From: Rhodopseudomonas julia
Lineage (GTDB): Bacteria; Pseudomonadota; Alphaproteobacteria; Rhizobiales; Afifellaceae
DNA length: 64,000 nucleotides
NCBI RefSeq assembly: GCF_030813515.1
Contig: NZ_JAUSUK010000001.1
Span: 1,488,001 to 1,552,000, forward strand
Direction of reading: 5' to 3'
Below the pieces are notes generated by a model. That model was given only the letters and a program-made list of their open reading frames with translations. It was not told where the DNA came from and did no database searches. Numbering within the stretch: position 1 is the first letter of the stretch; each line of letters opens with the position of its first letter. Positions 19,957 to 28,630 of this stretch are shown here, in pieces. Position numbers and translations under genes: made by a program.

Positions 19957-20747
19957 CCAGTCTCGACAACAATCCCACCGGCAAGGTGCATTTCATCGGT
20001 GCGGGGCCGGGCGCACCTGACCTCATCACCGTGCGCGGGCTGAAGCTCATCGAAAGCTGCCCGGTCTGTCTTTATGCGGGCTCTCTCGTTCCGGAAGCGG
20101 TCGTGGCGGCCGCGCCGAAGGATGCGCTCGTGCGCGATACGGCGCCGATGGCGCTCGACGAGATTCTCGCTGTGATGGAAGAGGCTTGCCGCAAGGGCCA
20201 GGATGTCGCCCGCGTTCATTCCGGCGATCCGTCGCTTTACGGTGCCATCGCCGAACAGATCCGGCGGCTGAAAGAGCTCGGCATCGCGTATGATGTGACG
20301 CCTGGGGTTCCCGCCTTTGCGGCCGCTGCGGCCGCTCTCGGCCAGGAGCTCACCATTCCCGAGGTGAGCCAGTCGGTCGTCATTACGCGGACCGCCATGC
20401 AATCGTCGAAGATGCCAGAGGGCGAGAACCTCGTTGCCTTCGCCAAGACCGGTGCAACTTTGGCGGTGCATCTCTCGGTGCGCAATCTTCTCGCGATCGA
20501 GCGTGATCTCACGCCGGTCGTCGGTGCCGATTGCCCCGTCATCGTCGCCTATCGCGTCGGCTGGCCGGATGAGGATTTCATCCGCACCGATCTCGCCAAT
20601 GTGCGTGAGAAGGTGCGCGAGAAGAAGCTCACCCGCACGGCGCTCATCTTCATCGGCCGGGCGCTCGATGCGGACGAATTCCGCGACAGTGCGCTCTACG
20701 ACGCGTCGCATTCCCACATCCTTCGCGCCGCCACGCGCGAAGCTTGA
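19953..20747 (+). CDS. cobM: Precorrin-4 C11-methyltransferase
   Basis: Methylates C11 (CobM/CbiF). 264 residues with the tetrapyrrole methylase signatures VHFIGAGPGAPDLITVRG (start), VARVHSGDPSLYGAIAEQ, and the TRTAMQSSKMPEGENL segment. It overlaps cobJ by 4 bases and is the last gene of the plus-strand run; cobB converges on it with only 11 bases between the stops. Confidence 0.95.
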   Translation: MTSLDNNPTGKVHFIGAGPGAPDLITVRGLKLIESCPVCLYAGSLVPEAVVAAAPKDALVRDTAPMALDEILAVMEEACRKGQDVARVHSGDPSLYGAIAEQIRRLKELGIAYDVTPGVPAFAAAAAALGQELTIPEVSQSVVITRTAMQSSKMPEGENLVAFAKTGATLAVHLSVRNLLAIERDLTPVVGADCPVIVAYRVGWPDEDFIRTDLANVREKVREKKLTRTALIFIGRALDADEFRDSALYDASHSHILRAATREA

Positions 20748-20758
20748 GGCCCCGCGCC

Positions 20759-22063
20759 TTACGCGGCGCGGTCGATCACATGCAGGAAGGAGCCCGATAC
20801 GCTGCCGCGGCAGAGGCCAACCTCGCCAAGCGGCGTATCGGCAGCATCCCGGCTGTCGAAGAGGCGCTCCGCCGGGCCTTCGCTCACGATGCTGGCGTAG
20901 TGGAATTCATGTCCGCCGAGAGGTCCTGCGAAGGGCTTGTCGGCAAGCGGTGTCAGCCGGCGGTAGCCGAGATGAAGACGCCGCGCGGCGAAGCTCGTCA
21001 CGAGCGGCAAAAGCCCAAGCATCTCGTGCCGTTCGCCCTCCGCGTCGATCAACGCGTCGCCGAGTGTCATGAATCCCCCGCACTCGCCATAGACGAGACG
21101 GCCTTTCGACGCCGCGCTGCCCATGGAATGCTTGAAGGTTGCGGCTGCGGCGAGCTTCCCCGCATAAAGCTCCGGATATCCTCCAGGCAGGAAGATTGCA
21201 CCCGCGTCTTCGGCCGGCGCCTCGTCCGCGAGCGGTGAAAAGGTCGTGATCTCGACGCCAGCGGCGCGCCAATCGGCGAGCCAATGCGGATAGGCGAAGC
21301 GGAAGGCGACGTCGTCCGCAATGGCGATCTTCTGTGCGAGCGGAGGAAGGGGTGCCGCGTTCTCGTGGTTGTCGCCGAGCGGTGCTGCCGCCCGGAGAAG
21401 GGCATCGAGATCGACATGTTTCTCGATCAGTGCTGCCGATGCCTCAATGACGGCATCGAGCGTCTGATGTTCCTCCGCCTGGACGAGCCCTAGATGCCGT
21501 GATGGAAGCGCCAACCGCTCATCGCGCGGCACGATTCCGATCAGCGGCACGGATGCGCGTGCAAAGCCTTCCCGGATCAGACCCTGGTGGCGCTCGGAGC
21601 CGGCACGGTTGACGATCGCGCCGGCAAGCGAAAAACCGTCGGTAAGGCGCGCGAAGCCCTCCGCCACGGCCGCCGTCGATTGCGACATGCCATTGGCTGC
21701 GACGACGAGGAAGGTTGGAAGTGCGAGGTGTGCAGCGAGGCTCGCGGTCGAACCGAGACCGTTCGCTCCACCGTCATAAAGCCCCATCACGCCTTCGACG
21801 ACAAGAAGGTCCGCGCCTTCCGCCTGGCGGGCGGCGAGCGCGCGAAGCCGTTCCGGCCGCATCGCGAAGGGATCGAGATTGATCGCTGGCGCGCCCGAGG
21901 CCGCTTCCAGAAAGCGCGGGTCGATGTAATCGGGCCCGCATTTGGCGGCTCTGACCTTGAGCCCGCGGCGGATCAGGGCGCGGATGAGGCCTGCCGTCAG
22001 GACTGTCTTGCCGGAATGGCTGGAGCCTCCGGCGATGAGCATTGCCTTCGGCCCGCTCTTCAT
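20759..22063 (-). CDS. cobB: Cobyrinate a,c-diamide synthase
   Basis: ATP- and glutamine-dependent amidation of the a and c carboxylates of (hydrogeno)cobyrinate (CobB/CbiA). 434 residues. N-terminal P-loop-like GGSSHSGKTVLTAGL binds ATP; the C-terminal glutamine amidotransferase half has the nucleophile Cys in LVYGECGGFMTLG and a triad-type His in GHEFHYAS. CbiA and CobB are homologous and the substrate form is not resolvable. The ATG overlaps the cobA stop (ATGA). Confidence 0.95.
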   Translation of the reverse strand: MKSGPKAMLIAGGSSHSGKTVLTAGLIRALIRRGLKVRAAKCGPDYIDPRFLEAASGAPAINLDPFAMRPERLRALAARQAEGADLLVVEGVMGLYDGGANGLGSTASLAAHLALPTFLVVAANGMSQSTAAVAEGFARLTDGFSLAGAIVNRAGSERHQGLIREGFARASVPLIGIVPRDERLALPSRHLGLVQAEEHQTLDAVIEASAALIEKHVDLDALLRAAAPLGDNHENAAPLPPLAQKIAIADDVAFRFAYPHWLADWRAAGVEITTFSPLADEAPAEDAGAIFLPGGYPELYAGKLAAAATFKHSMGSAASKGRLVYGECGGFMTLGDALIDAEGERHEMLGLLPLVTSFAARRLHLGYRRLTPLADKPFAGPLGGHEFHYASIVSEGPAERLFDSRDAADTPLGEVGLCRGSVSGSFLHVIDRAA

Positions 22064-22932
22064 GCGGCGCCACCGGCCTCCTTGGCGTAGAGATCGGGGC
22101 CCGTTCCGAGAGGGTCAGGGTCGAGCTTGCGACCTTGCAGCGCCCCGAGCCAGTCCAGGCCTTTGCGCAGTTTCACGACCTCGCCGAGAACGACGAGGGC
22201 GGGCGGTTCCATCTTTGCCGCAGCGCAATCCTCCGCCGCGCGGCCAAGCACGGTTTCAAGAACGCGCTGACGCGACGTTGTCGCTTCGGAGACGATCGCC
22301 ACAGATTCGTCAGGACCACGACCGGCCGCCATCAGCGCGTCGGCAATGCCGGCCAGATGCTTGATCGCCATATACATGACGATCACCGGCGAGGCCTTGG
22401 CGAGGGCTTGCCAGTCGATCGAGGAGGGAGTGAGGCCGGTCTGATCATGGCCGGTGAGGAAGGTCACGACGTGGTTGATGTCGCGATGCGTTGAAGGAAA
22501 GCCCGCATAGGCGAGGCCGCCGACACCGGCGGTCACGCCCGGCACGATGCGGAAGGGGATGTTGTGGGCAACCAGCGTCAGGGCTTCTTCGCCACCGCGC
22601 CCGAAGATCAAGGGATCGCCGCCTTTCAGACGGCAGACGCGCTTGCCTGCGCGCGCCAACTCAACGAGATGGAGCGATATATCGCGTTGCTTGGCCGACG
22701 GCTTGCCGCCCCGTTTGCCCGCATATTCGATAACGGCGCCCTGGCGTGCGTATTTCAGCACGGACGGATCGACGAGCGCGTCGTAGATGACATGATCGGT
22801 CTGGGCGAGGGCGTTTGCAGCGTGCAACGTCATCAGACCGGGGTCGCCTGGACCGGCGCCGACGAGCCAGACATGGCCGGGTTCGAACTGGGGCAGGTCC
22901 GCAAAGAGGGGGGAGGGGGGCAGAGCGTCCAT
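22060..22932 (-). CDS. cobA: Uroporphyrinogen-III C-methyltransferase
   Basis: Makes precorrin-2, the branch point for siroheme (used by CysI) and cobalamin. 290 residues from the ATG at 22932; the frame extends ten residues further to 22962, but an AAGAG site and family similarity favour the inner start. Motifs: VWLVGAGPGDPGLMTLHA, VCRLKGGDPLIFGRGGEE, TFLTGHDQTG and VVMYMAIKHL. It has no fused CysG dehydrogenase or ferrochelatase domain, so precorrin-2 oxidation must be supplied by another gene. Divergent from cobK with about 140 bases between the starts. Confidence 0.94.
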   Translation of the reverse strand: MDALPPSPLFADLPQFEPGHVWLVGAGPGDPGLMTLHAANALAQTDHVIYDALVDPSVLKYARQGAVIEYAGKRGGKPSAKQRDISLHLVELARAGKRVCRLKGGDPLIFGRGGEEALTLVAHNIPFRIVPGVTAGVGGLAYAGFPSTHRDINHVVTFLTGHDQTGLTPSSIDWQALAKASPVIVMYMAIKHLAGIADALMAAGRGPDESVAIVSEATTSRQRVLETVLGRAAEDCAAAKMEPPALVVLGEVVKLRKGLDWLGALQGRKLDPDPLGTGPDLYAKEAGGAA

Positions 22933-23073
22933 GTCGCTCTTTTTGCAGGAGGAAAACCGCAAGACAAGTGTCTTCGCGGGCTTGCCTGTGTTGCATTCAA
23001 GGCGTTTTGATCAAAGCACAATCTGGCGGCGCGTTGCGGCCTATCGGTACACGCGGGAATGAATGGAGAGCTC

Positions 23074-23838
23074 ATGGCCAAGGTGATGATCCTCGGCGGT
23101 ACGGCGGAGGCTGGAGAACTGGCCGCGCGGCTTGCAGGAGACACCCGTCTCGACACGGTGACCTCGCTTGCCGGACTGACGCGTCTCCCCCAGGCGGTGG
23201 CCGGGAGTGTGCGCCGTGGTGGCTTCGGGGGTCCCGATGGGCTCGCCCAGGCTCTGCGGGAGGGCGGTTATGACGCACTCGTCGATGCGACGCATCCTTT
23301 TGCCGCGCGCATTGCGCAGCACGCCAAAGAGGCGGCCGAGATGGCGCAGGTACCGCGAATCAAGCTCGTGCGGCCGGGCTTCGAACGCCGGCCGGACGAC
23401 CATTTCATCGAGGTTGCGGATATGACAGGGGCTGCGGCCTCGATCCCGCAAGGCGCGCGCGTCTTTCTTGCTGCGGGGCGTCGCGAAATTCGTGCCTTTG
23501 CTGAGCGCCAGGATCTGTGGTGCTTGATGCGCATGATCGAACCGCCGGTCGCCGGAGAGGAATTCCCGCGCGGTGAGGTCATTTTGGGTCGCCCGCCCAA
23601 CGATCCGCAGGCTGAGATCGCGCTCTTCAAGAAACACGGCATCGAATGGATCGTGTCGAAGGATTCAGGTGGCCGCGCGAGCGCCAAGATCGAGGCGGCG
23701 CGCCTTCTGGGCTTGCCCGTCGTGCTGGTTCGCCGGCCCAAACCACCGGAGGGACCAAAGGCGGCTCAGCTTGAAGCGATCCTCGATTGGCTTGAGGAGA
23801 CGCTTTTTGCCGCCGCCGCGCCGGCTTCGCTCAGCTGA
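23074..23838 (+). CDS. cobK: Precorrin-6A reductase
   Basis: NADPH-dependent reduction of the corrin macrocycle (CobK/CbiJ). 254 residues. The ATG at 23074 has GGAGAG directly upstream, better placed than the one at 23059. The dinucleotide-binding VMILGGTAEAGELA start and the DATHPFAARI motif typical of CobK/CbiJ are visible, as is IEWIVSKDSGG near the end. Its 3' end overlaps the convergent amidotransferase gene by 73 bases. With this gene the cluster has the enzymes for most ring modifications. Confidence 0.93.
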   Translation: MAKVMILGGTAEAGELAARLAGDTRLDTVTSLAGLTRLPQAVAGSVRRGGFGGPDGLAQALREGGYDALVDATHPFAARIAQHAKEAAEMAQVPRIKLVRPGFERRPDDHFIEVADMTGAAASIPQGARVFLAAGRREIRAFAERQDLWCLMRMIEPPVAGEEFPRGEVILGRPPNDPQAEIALFKKHGIEWIVSKDSGGRASAKIEAARLLGLPVVLVRRPKPPEGPKAAQLEAILDWLEETLFAAAAPASLS

Positions 23839-24593
23839 GCCTTGGGAGCACGTCCGTCGCGCGCGATCCAGCTGTCCAGAAAACCGTCGAGCCAGTGGCG
23901 CACGGGTGGATCGTAGCGGAACCATTTGGCCATATGATCGGGCCTCGGCCGCGCGCCGGGTAAGTTCATGCGCTCCGCGCCTCGGACCGTCCAGCGGCAG
24001 GCCATCGCATAGGTGAGCTCGGAGTGGAATTGGACGCCGAAAGCGGCTGGGCCGATCGAAAATGCCTGGTTTTCGAACAGCTCCCCGCGGGCCAGTAGCG
24101 TCGCGCCTGTCGGAAGGTCGAAGCCTTCGCGGTGCCATTGGTAGACATGGCTCGGCCAATCCATCAGTGCCGCCCCTTCCGGCGTTGCGTCCAGCCGATA
24201 GAAACCGATTTCCGCGCAGCCTTCGCAGTGGCTTTTGACCTCGCCGCCTAGTGTCTTGACGAGCATCTGCGCGCCAAGGCAGATGCCAAGAAACGGCGCC
24301 TCTTCCTTTAGGGGGACATTGATCCAGTCGATCTCGCGCTTGACGAAGTCGTCGGTATCATTGGCGCTCATCGGACCGCCGAAGATCACCGCGCCGCTGT
24401 GCTCCGCCATCGTCTGCGGCAGCGGATCGCCGAAGCGCGGGCGACGGATATCGAGCCGGTAGCCCTTCGCCTGCAACATCTGGCCGAGCTTTCCGGGGCT
24501 CGACGTCTCCTGGTGCAGGACGACAAGCACGGGCCGTTTGGCGGCGTCGTCCGGGCCCTGACGCCTCAGATAATGGATGGTTGCATCACTCAT
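23766..24593 (-). CDS. Class I glutamine amidotransferase (GuaA-like domain only)
   Basis: A free-standing 275-residue class I amidotransferase domain similar to GMP synthase-like GATases of unknown substrate. The nucleophile Cys105 (FLGICLGAQML) and the catalytic His190/Glu192 (GVQFHSEL) are intact, so it is probably active in glutamine hydrolysis or a related isopeptide reaction. No synthase domain is fused. The C-terminal ~40 residues are low complexity and partly created by the 73-base convergent overlap with cobK. Its start overlaps the terB stop by 8 bases, so the two are co-transcribed. A cobalamin role is possible by location but unsupported. Confidence 0.82.
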   Translation of the reverse strand: MSDATIHYLRRQGPDDAAKRPVLVVLHQETSSPGKLGQMLQAKGYRLDIRRPRFGDPLPQTMAEHSGAVIFGGPMSANDTDDFVKREIDWINVPLKEEAPFLGICLGAQMLVKTLGGEVKSHCEGCAEIGFYRLDATPEGAALMDWPSHVYQWHREGFDLPTGATLLARGELFENQAFSIGPAAFGVQFHSELTYAMACRWTVRGAERMNLPGARPRPDHMAKWFRYDPPVRHWLDGFLDSWIARDGRAPKAQLSEAGAAAAKSVSSSQSRIASS

Positions 24594-25065
24594 TGTGGGA
24601 TTCGCGCTCGCTCTGGGCGTGGCGCTCGGCCACGGCGTGCTTCAGGCCGATACGCGCATTGCGGTCGACGCCCAGAAGCTCGGCGACGCGCCAGACGAGA
24701 TTGTCTTCGAATTCATGCACTTCGCCGTCGACATAGATGACTTCCCAGAGCCTTTCCACCGCGCGGATGCGCTCTTCGATGGTCATCTGCCGCTTCAACA
24801 CGCTGGTGAAGCGGTACAGGTCGATCGCCTCGGCGTCGACGCGCTCGGCCTCGGCGATCAGACGTTCCAAATCGCCGCCATTCAAACCGTAATCCGCTTT
24901 GAGAATTTCGCGCATGCGCGCGCGTTCATCTTCACCGGCAGCGCCATCGACGGCAACGCAATGGACGAGCAATGCGGCAAAGGCCAGTCGCTGATCGTCG
25001 TCGGTGAACGGGCGTTGTTGTTCTTCGCCCTTGAAAGTCAGGAAGTTGCGCAGTGCATCGAGCAT
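24586..25065 (-). CDS. TerB-family protein
   Basis: A 159-residue all-helical TerB/COG4103-type protein. The family pattern is seen as LAFAALLVHCVAVDGAAGEDERARMREIL and its repeat LWEVIYVDGEVHEFEDNLVWRVAELLGVDR, with acidic metal-binding positions. TerB domains are associated with stress and phage-resistance systems and with tellurite resistance operons, but single TerB proteins like this have no assigned activity. It lies between the YhaN-like ATPase (94 bases upstream) and the amidotransferase it overlaps. Confidence 0.8.
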   Translation of the reverse strand: MLDALRNFLTFKGEEQQRPFTDDDQRLAFAALLVHCVAVDGAAGEDERARMREILKADYGLNGGDLERLIAEAERVDAEAIDLYRFTSVLKRQMTIEERIRAVERLWEVIYVDGEVHEFEDNLVWRVAELLGVDRNARIGLKHAVAERHAQSERESHNE

Positions 25066-25159
25066 TGTTGGATCCCTTTGGCACTGAAGCTAGTGCAAGA
25101 GGCGTGCCGTTGCCAGTGACGGCTTGGTAAGGCGCGCCAACCTTCGGGTGTGCCCCGCT

Positions 25160-28100
25160 CTAAATCTCGATCAGATCGAGGTCTTGGCCCAGAGCCTGCT
25201 CGGCTGTTGCCACCACGCTTCTGTGATGCGTGAATAGGATCGGCTGGAAATGCGTGCTCGAGGCCGCCAGCGTCTTGATGCCGGCTGCTGTGCGCTCATC
25301 GTCGAAGGTCTGAAAGAGATCGTCGCCGATAAAGGGCGCCGGCTCGTTGTGGCGACAGTAATCCTCAAGGAAGGCAAGACGAAGGGCGAGATAGAGCTGG
25401 TCACGTGTCCCGTCGCTCAACCCTGAAATGGCGATCTGCTCGCCGCTGCTGCGGACTGCCTTGAGTTCGGGCTCGTCCGCCTCGTTGAGCTCCTGGGCGA
25501 GTGTCATAAACGCGTCGTCGGTCAGCATGGCGAAGAGGGTGCCCGCACGCTCCATCATCGGGTCGCTCTCCTTTGCCCGGTGATGCTCCATGGCTGCCGT
25601 GAGAAGCGTTGCCGATAGTTTGAGGACCGCCCATTGGCGCGCTGCTTCGACGATCTCGACCTCCGCGGCGTGTTTTGCGAAGGCGGCGGCCTCCGAGCCC
25701 GGCGCGCGTTCCAGGCGTTCGCGTTCGCCACGTTTTTCAGCGAGGCGGGCATAGAGTTCTGCCATCTCCTGGTCGAGTTGCTCTTCGTCCCGCCTCAGCG
25801 TCTCCATGTCGATCTCGGCGCGACTGCGATCGAAAGCTGCGAGTTCGGTGCGCACGGCGTCTTCGTCTGCTCCGTCGGATATCTCCGCAAGACGTTCCCG
25901 GCACCGGGCGAGATCCGCTGCCAGCCGATCACGTTCCCGCAGCCGTGCGATGAGCTGGCTCGGATCGGCGTCGGGAGTGGCGGCCAGAGCCTCCTTCAGC
26001 GCTTTGCGGGCGCGTTCGCAGCTCTCCTCGCTTGCAGTGAGGGCCGCTCTCGCTTCAGCGAGTGCCGTATGGGCCGCGCGCCTTTGTGCCGCGTCGGTGC
26101 GGGCTTCCTGGACCCGTTCGTCGAGCAGCTTGATGGCATGGCCCGCCGGAAGTCCTGCGAGCTCTGTCGCGACATCGGCGATAAGGGCTCCGACCTTCAT
26201 CTCGAAATCGGCAATGTCGCGGCGCATTCCGGCAACCCGACGCTCGCGCTTGTCGCGCTCGCGCCTCAAATCAGGCAGGCGCTCCCACAGGCGAATATTG
26301 GCGGCGGCCTCTGCGATCGTCGTCGTCGGCGACAGTCCGACCGCACCTGCTGCTGCGCGAAAGTGCTCCTGCCAGAGCCGGTCTTGCTCGTTCAGCTTCG
26401 CTGTTTCGTCCTCGAGGCGCTTGATGCGCGTCTCGGCGTCGTCGCGGCGTCCGGCGAGCGCGCGGCTTTCGCCCCATGTGGCGGCGAGAGCCCGCAGCCG
26501 CTCCTCGATGGCCCGTAGCAGTGCCTGCTGCGGCAGTGCTTTTGCCTCTTCGAGGCCGATACCCTCGGCGATTGCGGTAAGCGCCGGCGCAAGCTCGTTG
26601 GACAGGCGTTGAAGCGCGGAAAGGTCGCTCTCTCGCTCAAGCAGGAGGCGCCGTTCGGCGAGAAGGCGGGAAATCTCACCGCGCCAAGCCATCATCTCGT
26701 CGGGGCCGACAGGCGTTACACCGCAATGGGTGAAGAGTTCATGATAGGTTCGTTCGGCTTCCGCGAGGGTTTCGCGCGCCTTTGTCTTTTGCCGCTCAAG
26801 CGCTTCTGCCTCGCGGAGCTGCGTCTCATGTTCTGCCTCTTCGATCGCCAGCCGGGCAAGTGTCTCGGCACCCGCCAAAGCGTGGTCGGCCAGTCGGTCG
26901 GCCTCCTGCGTCAAGACTTCGAAGGTGGCGACCGCATGTGCGGCGGCCCCTTCGGAAAGGGGAGCCGTCTCGCCGAGCAAGGGGCCGCGCAGCCCGGCAA
27001 AAGCCCGGTCACGCAAGCCGCGCGCTTCTTCGATCTCCGCAGCGCTGGGCGGTGCGGTTCTGCCTGCCACCGCGTTTTCGGCGCGGAGCGCTTCTTGGGC
27101 CTCGCGATTGCGCTTGAGGGCAGCTTCGACCTCGCGCAGCTCCTCTGCCGCCGCCTTCAGACGGTTGCGATGATCGGCAAGAGTTTCGACGGACGGCAAT
27201 GTGGCCGCGGCGATGCGACCGAGGTCGTTGATCGGCGGGACGAGGGCTGCGACGCTTTCGGCGAGCTTTTGCCGCTGCAAGAGGCAGCTTCGGTCAAGCT
27301 CTTCGCGTTGCTCAAGTTTCTTTAAATCCGGGCGCAGCGCCTGGAGTTGATCTTCCCAGCGTCTTGGATCGATTAGAGGCGTTACGGGCGCCTCGCGAGC
27401 GAGCTCGGCGAGAACATTGCGCTCTTCCACCAGGCGCTTCTCGGCCGTGTCCCGAGCGCTTTTGAGGCTCTGGCCGTCGCGGACGGCAGTTTCGAGCGCG
27501 GCGAGGGCGGCATCGGTTGGCTGCAAGCGCTCAAGATCTGCGGCTGCGATCCCGAGCCGACCTCCAAGTTCCGCCATCTGCGCGGTGTAATCGTCGCGCT
27601 CGGCGATGACGCGCGGAAGGTCGCGCTGGCTTTTGGCATAGTCGCCGGAGTTTCCATAAAGGGCGCTGATGGCCTCGGCCTTTTCGATGAGCGCCTGATC
27701 GACGCCGATGCCGGCGAGCTTTGCTTCTGCCGCTCTCACGCGCTCCCGAACGGCGCTTAGAGCCTCTTCGGCGCGAGCGGCATCGTGCAGTCGCGCTTCC
27801 AGGCGTTCGGCGGTGCCGGACGGGTGGGGCGCGAGATCTGAGAAATCGGCGAGCCGTCCTGTTTCGCGATCGATCTCTGCGATGGTCGGTTCGATCTGGC
27901 GCAGGCGCTGCAGGGCTTGAAGTCGTTGGCGCGTTTTTGCGCGTGCAGACGCGAGAGCCTCGTGTTCGTCCTGGAGTTCGTCGATTGCGCGGTTGAGATC
28001 GCGCCAATCACCGGCGCGCAGCTGGCTCGCGCGCTCTTGTTTGCGCGCCTCCTCATGACGGTCACGGATCTGGTAGAAGAGGCGGTCTTTGGATGCGCGC

Positions 28101-28630
28101 TGCGCAAAGATGCGGGCAGCCTCCTCTTCAAGCTTCGTTTTGGTGGCCCGCAGATGCAGAAGTCCCGAGGCGGCTGCAAACAGCAGGCTGCCGAGTTCGC
28201 CTTCGGCGGCGAGCATGGCATCGGCGCCGGCCCGAAGCCGCGATGAATCCAGACCGAATGCCCGCTCGAAGACATCGCGCGATAGACCGCCGGTGAAAGG
28301 CAGAAGTGCGTCGTCGCGCAGGGGTGTTTCGCTGTCGTCGTCGCTCAAAAGCGTGAGCTTGCGTCCGCGCTTACGCCGGAATGTGAGGCGCGTGCCGTCG
28401 CCCGCGCGCAGGCTTGCTGCGACGCGAAGCGCTTTCGTTCCGTGCAGGAATTCGAAGCCGTTGGTTCGCTCTGGAAAACCGAAGAGGAGGTCGGAGATGG
28501 CGGCAAGCGCGGAGGATTTTCCGGCTTCGTTGGGCCCATAGACGAGATGCAGCTTTGCCTCGTCGCGAAAGCTGATCTCCCGTGCGGAAAAAGCTCCGTA
28601 GCGCAGAAGACTGAGGCGCTCAACGCGCAT
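25160..28630 (-). CDS. YhaN-like Rad50/SMC-type ATPase
   Basis: A 1,156-residue ATPase that should pair with the adjacent nuclease in DNA end processing. Walker A GPNEAGKSSAL (32-42) follows a start typical of the family (MRVERLSLLRYGAFS). The middle ~900 residues are Ala/Glu/Arg/Leu-rich and predicted to be long coiled coil. The C-terminal ATPase half has the ABC-type signature LSDGTRDQLYLALRLA and Walker B-like PFIGDDLFQTFDDER with an H-loop (LFTHHRSV). The ATG at 28630, with GGAGGA upstream, is chosen; the frame stays open another 107 codons through the upstream gene, but that part is not conserved. It overlaps the nuclease gene by 11 bases. SbcC is the alternative name, but the start and signature are closer to YhaN. 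Confidence 0.85.
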   Translation of the reverse strand: MRVERLSLLRYGAFSAREISFRDEAKLHLVYGPNEAGKSSALAAISDLLFGFPERTNGFEFLHGTKALRVAASLRAGDGTRLTFRRKRGRKLTLLSDDDSETPLRDDALLPFTGGLSRDVFERAFGLDSSRLRAGADAMLAAEGELGSLLFAAASGLLHLRATKTKLEEEAARIFAQRASKDRLFYQIRDRHEEARKQERASQLRAGDWRDLNRAIDELQDEHEALASARAKTRQRLQALQRLRQIEPTIAEIDRETGRLADFSDLAPHPSGTAERLEARLHDAARAEEALSAVRERVRAAEAKLAGIGVDQALIEKAEAISALYGNSGDYAKSQRDLPRVIAERDDYTAQMAELGGRLGIAAADLERLQPTDAALAALETAVRDGQSLKSARDTAEKRLVEERNVLAELAREAPVTPLIDPRRWEDQLQALRPDLKKLEQREELDRSCLLQRQKLAESVAALVPPINDLGRIAAATLPSVETLADHRNRLKAAAEELREVEAALKRNREAQEALRAENAVAGRTAPPSAAEIEEARGLRDRAFAGLRGPLLGETAPLSEGAAAHAVATFEVLTQEADRLADHALAGAETLARLAIEEAEHETQLREAEALERQKTKARETLAEAERTYHELFTHCGVTPVGPDEMMAWRGEISRLLAERRLLLERESDLSALQRLSNELAPALTAIAEGIGLEEAKALPQQALLRAIEERLRALAATWGESRALAGRRDDAETRIKRLEDETAKLNEQDRLWQEHFRAAAGAVGLSPTTTIAEAAANIRLWERLPDLRRERDKRERRVAGMRRDIADFEMKVGALIADVATELAGLPAGHAIKLLDERVQEARTDAAQRRAAHTALAEARAALTASEESCERARKALKEALAATPDADPSQLIARLRERDRLAADLARCRERLAEISDGADEDAVRTELAAFDRSRAEIDMETLRRDEEQLDQEMAELYARLAEKRGERERLERAPGSEAAAFAKHAAEVEIVEAARQWAVLKLSATLLTAAMEHHRAKESDPMMERAGTLFAMLTDDAFMTLAQELNEADEPELKAVRSSGEQIAISGLSDGTRDQLYLALRLAFLEDYCRHNEPAPFIGDDLFQTFDDERTAAGIKTLAASSTHFQPILFTHHRSVVATAEQALGQDLDLIEI

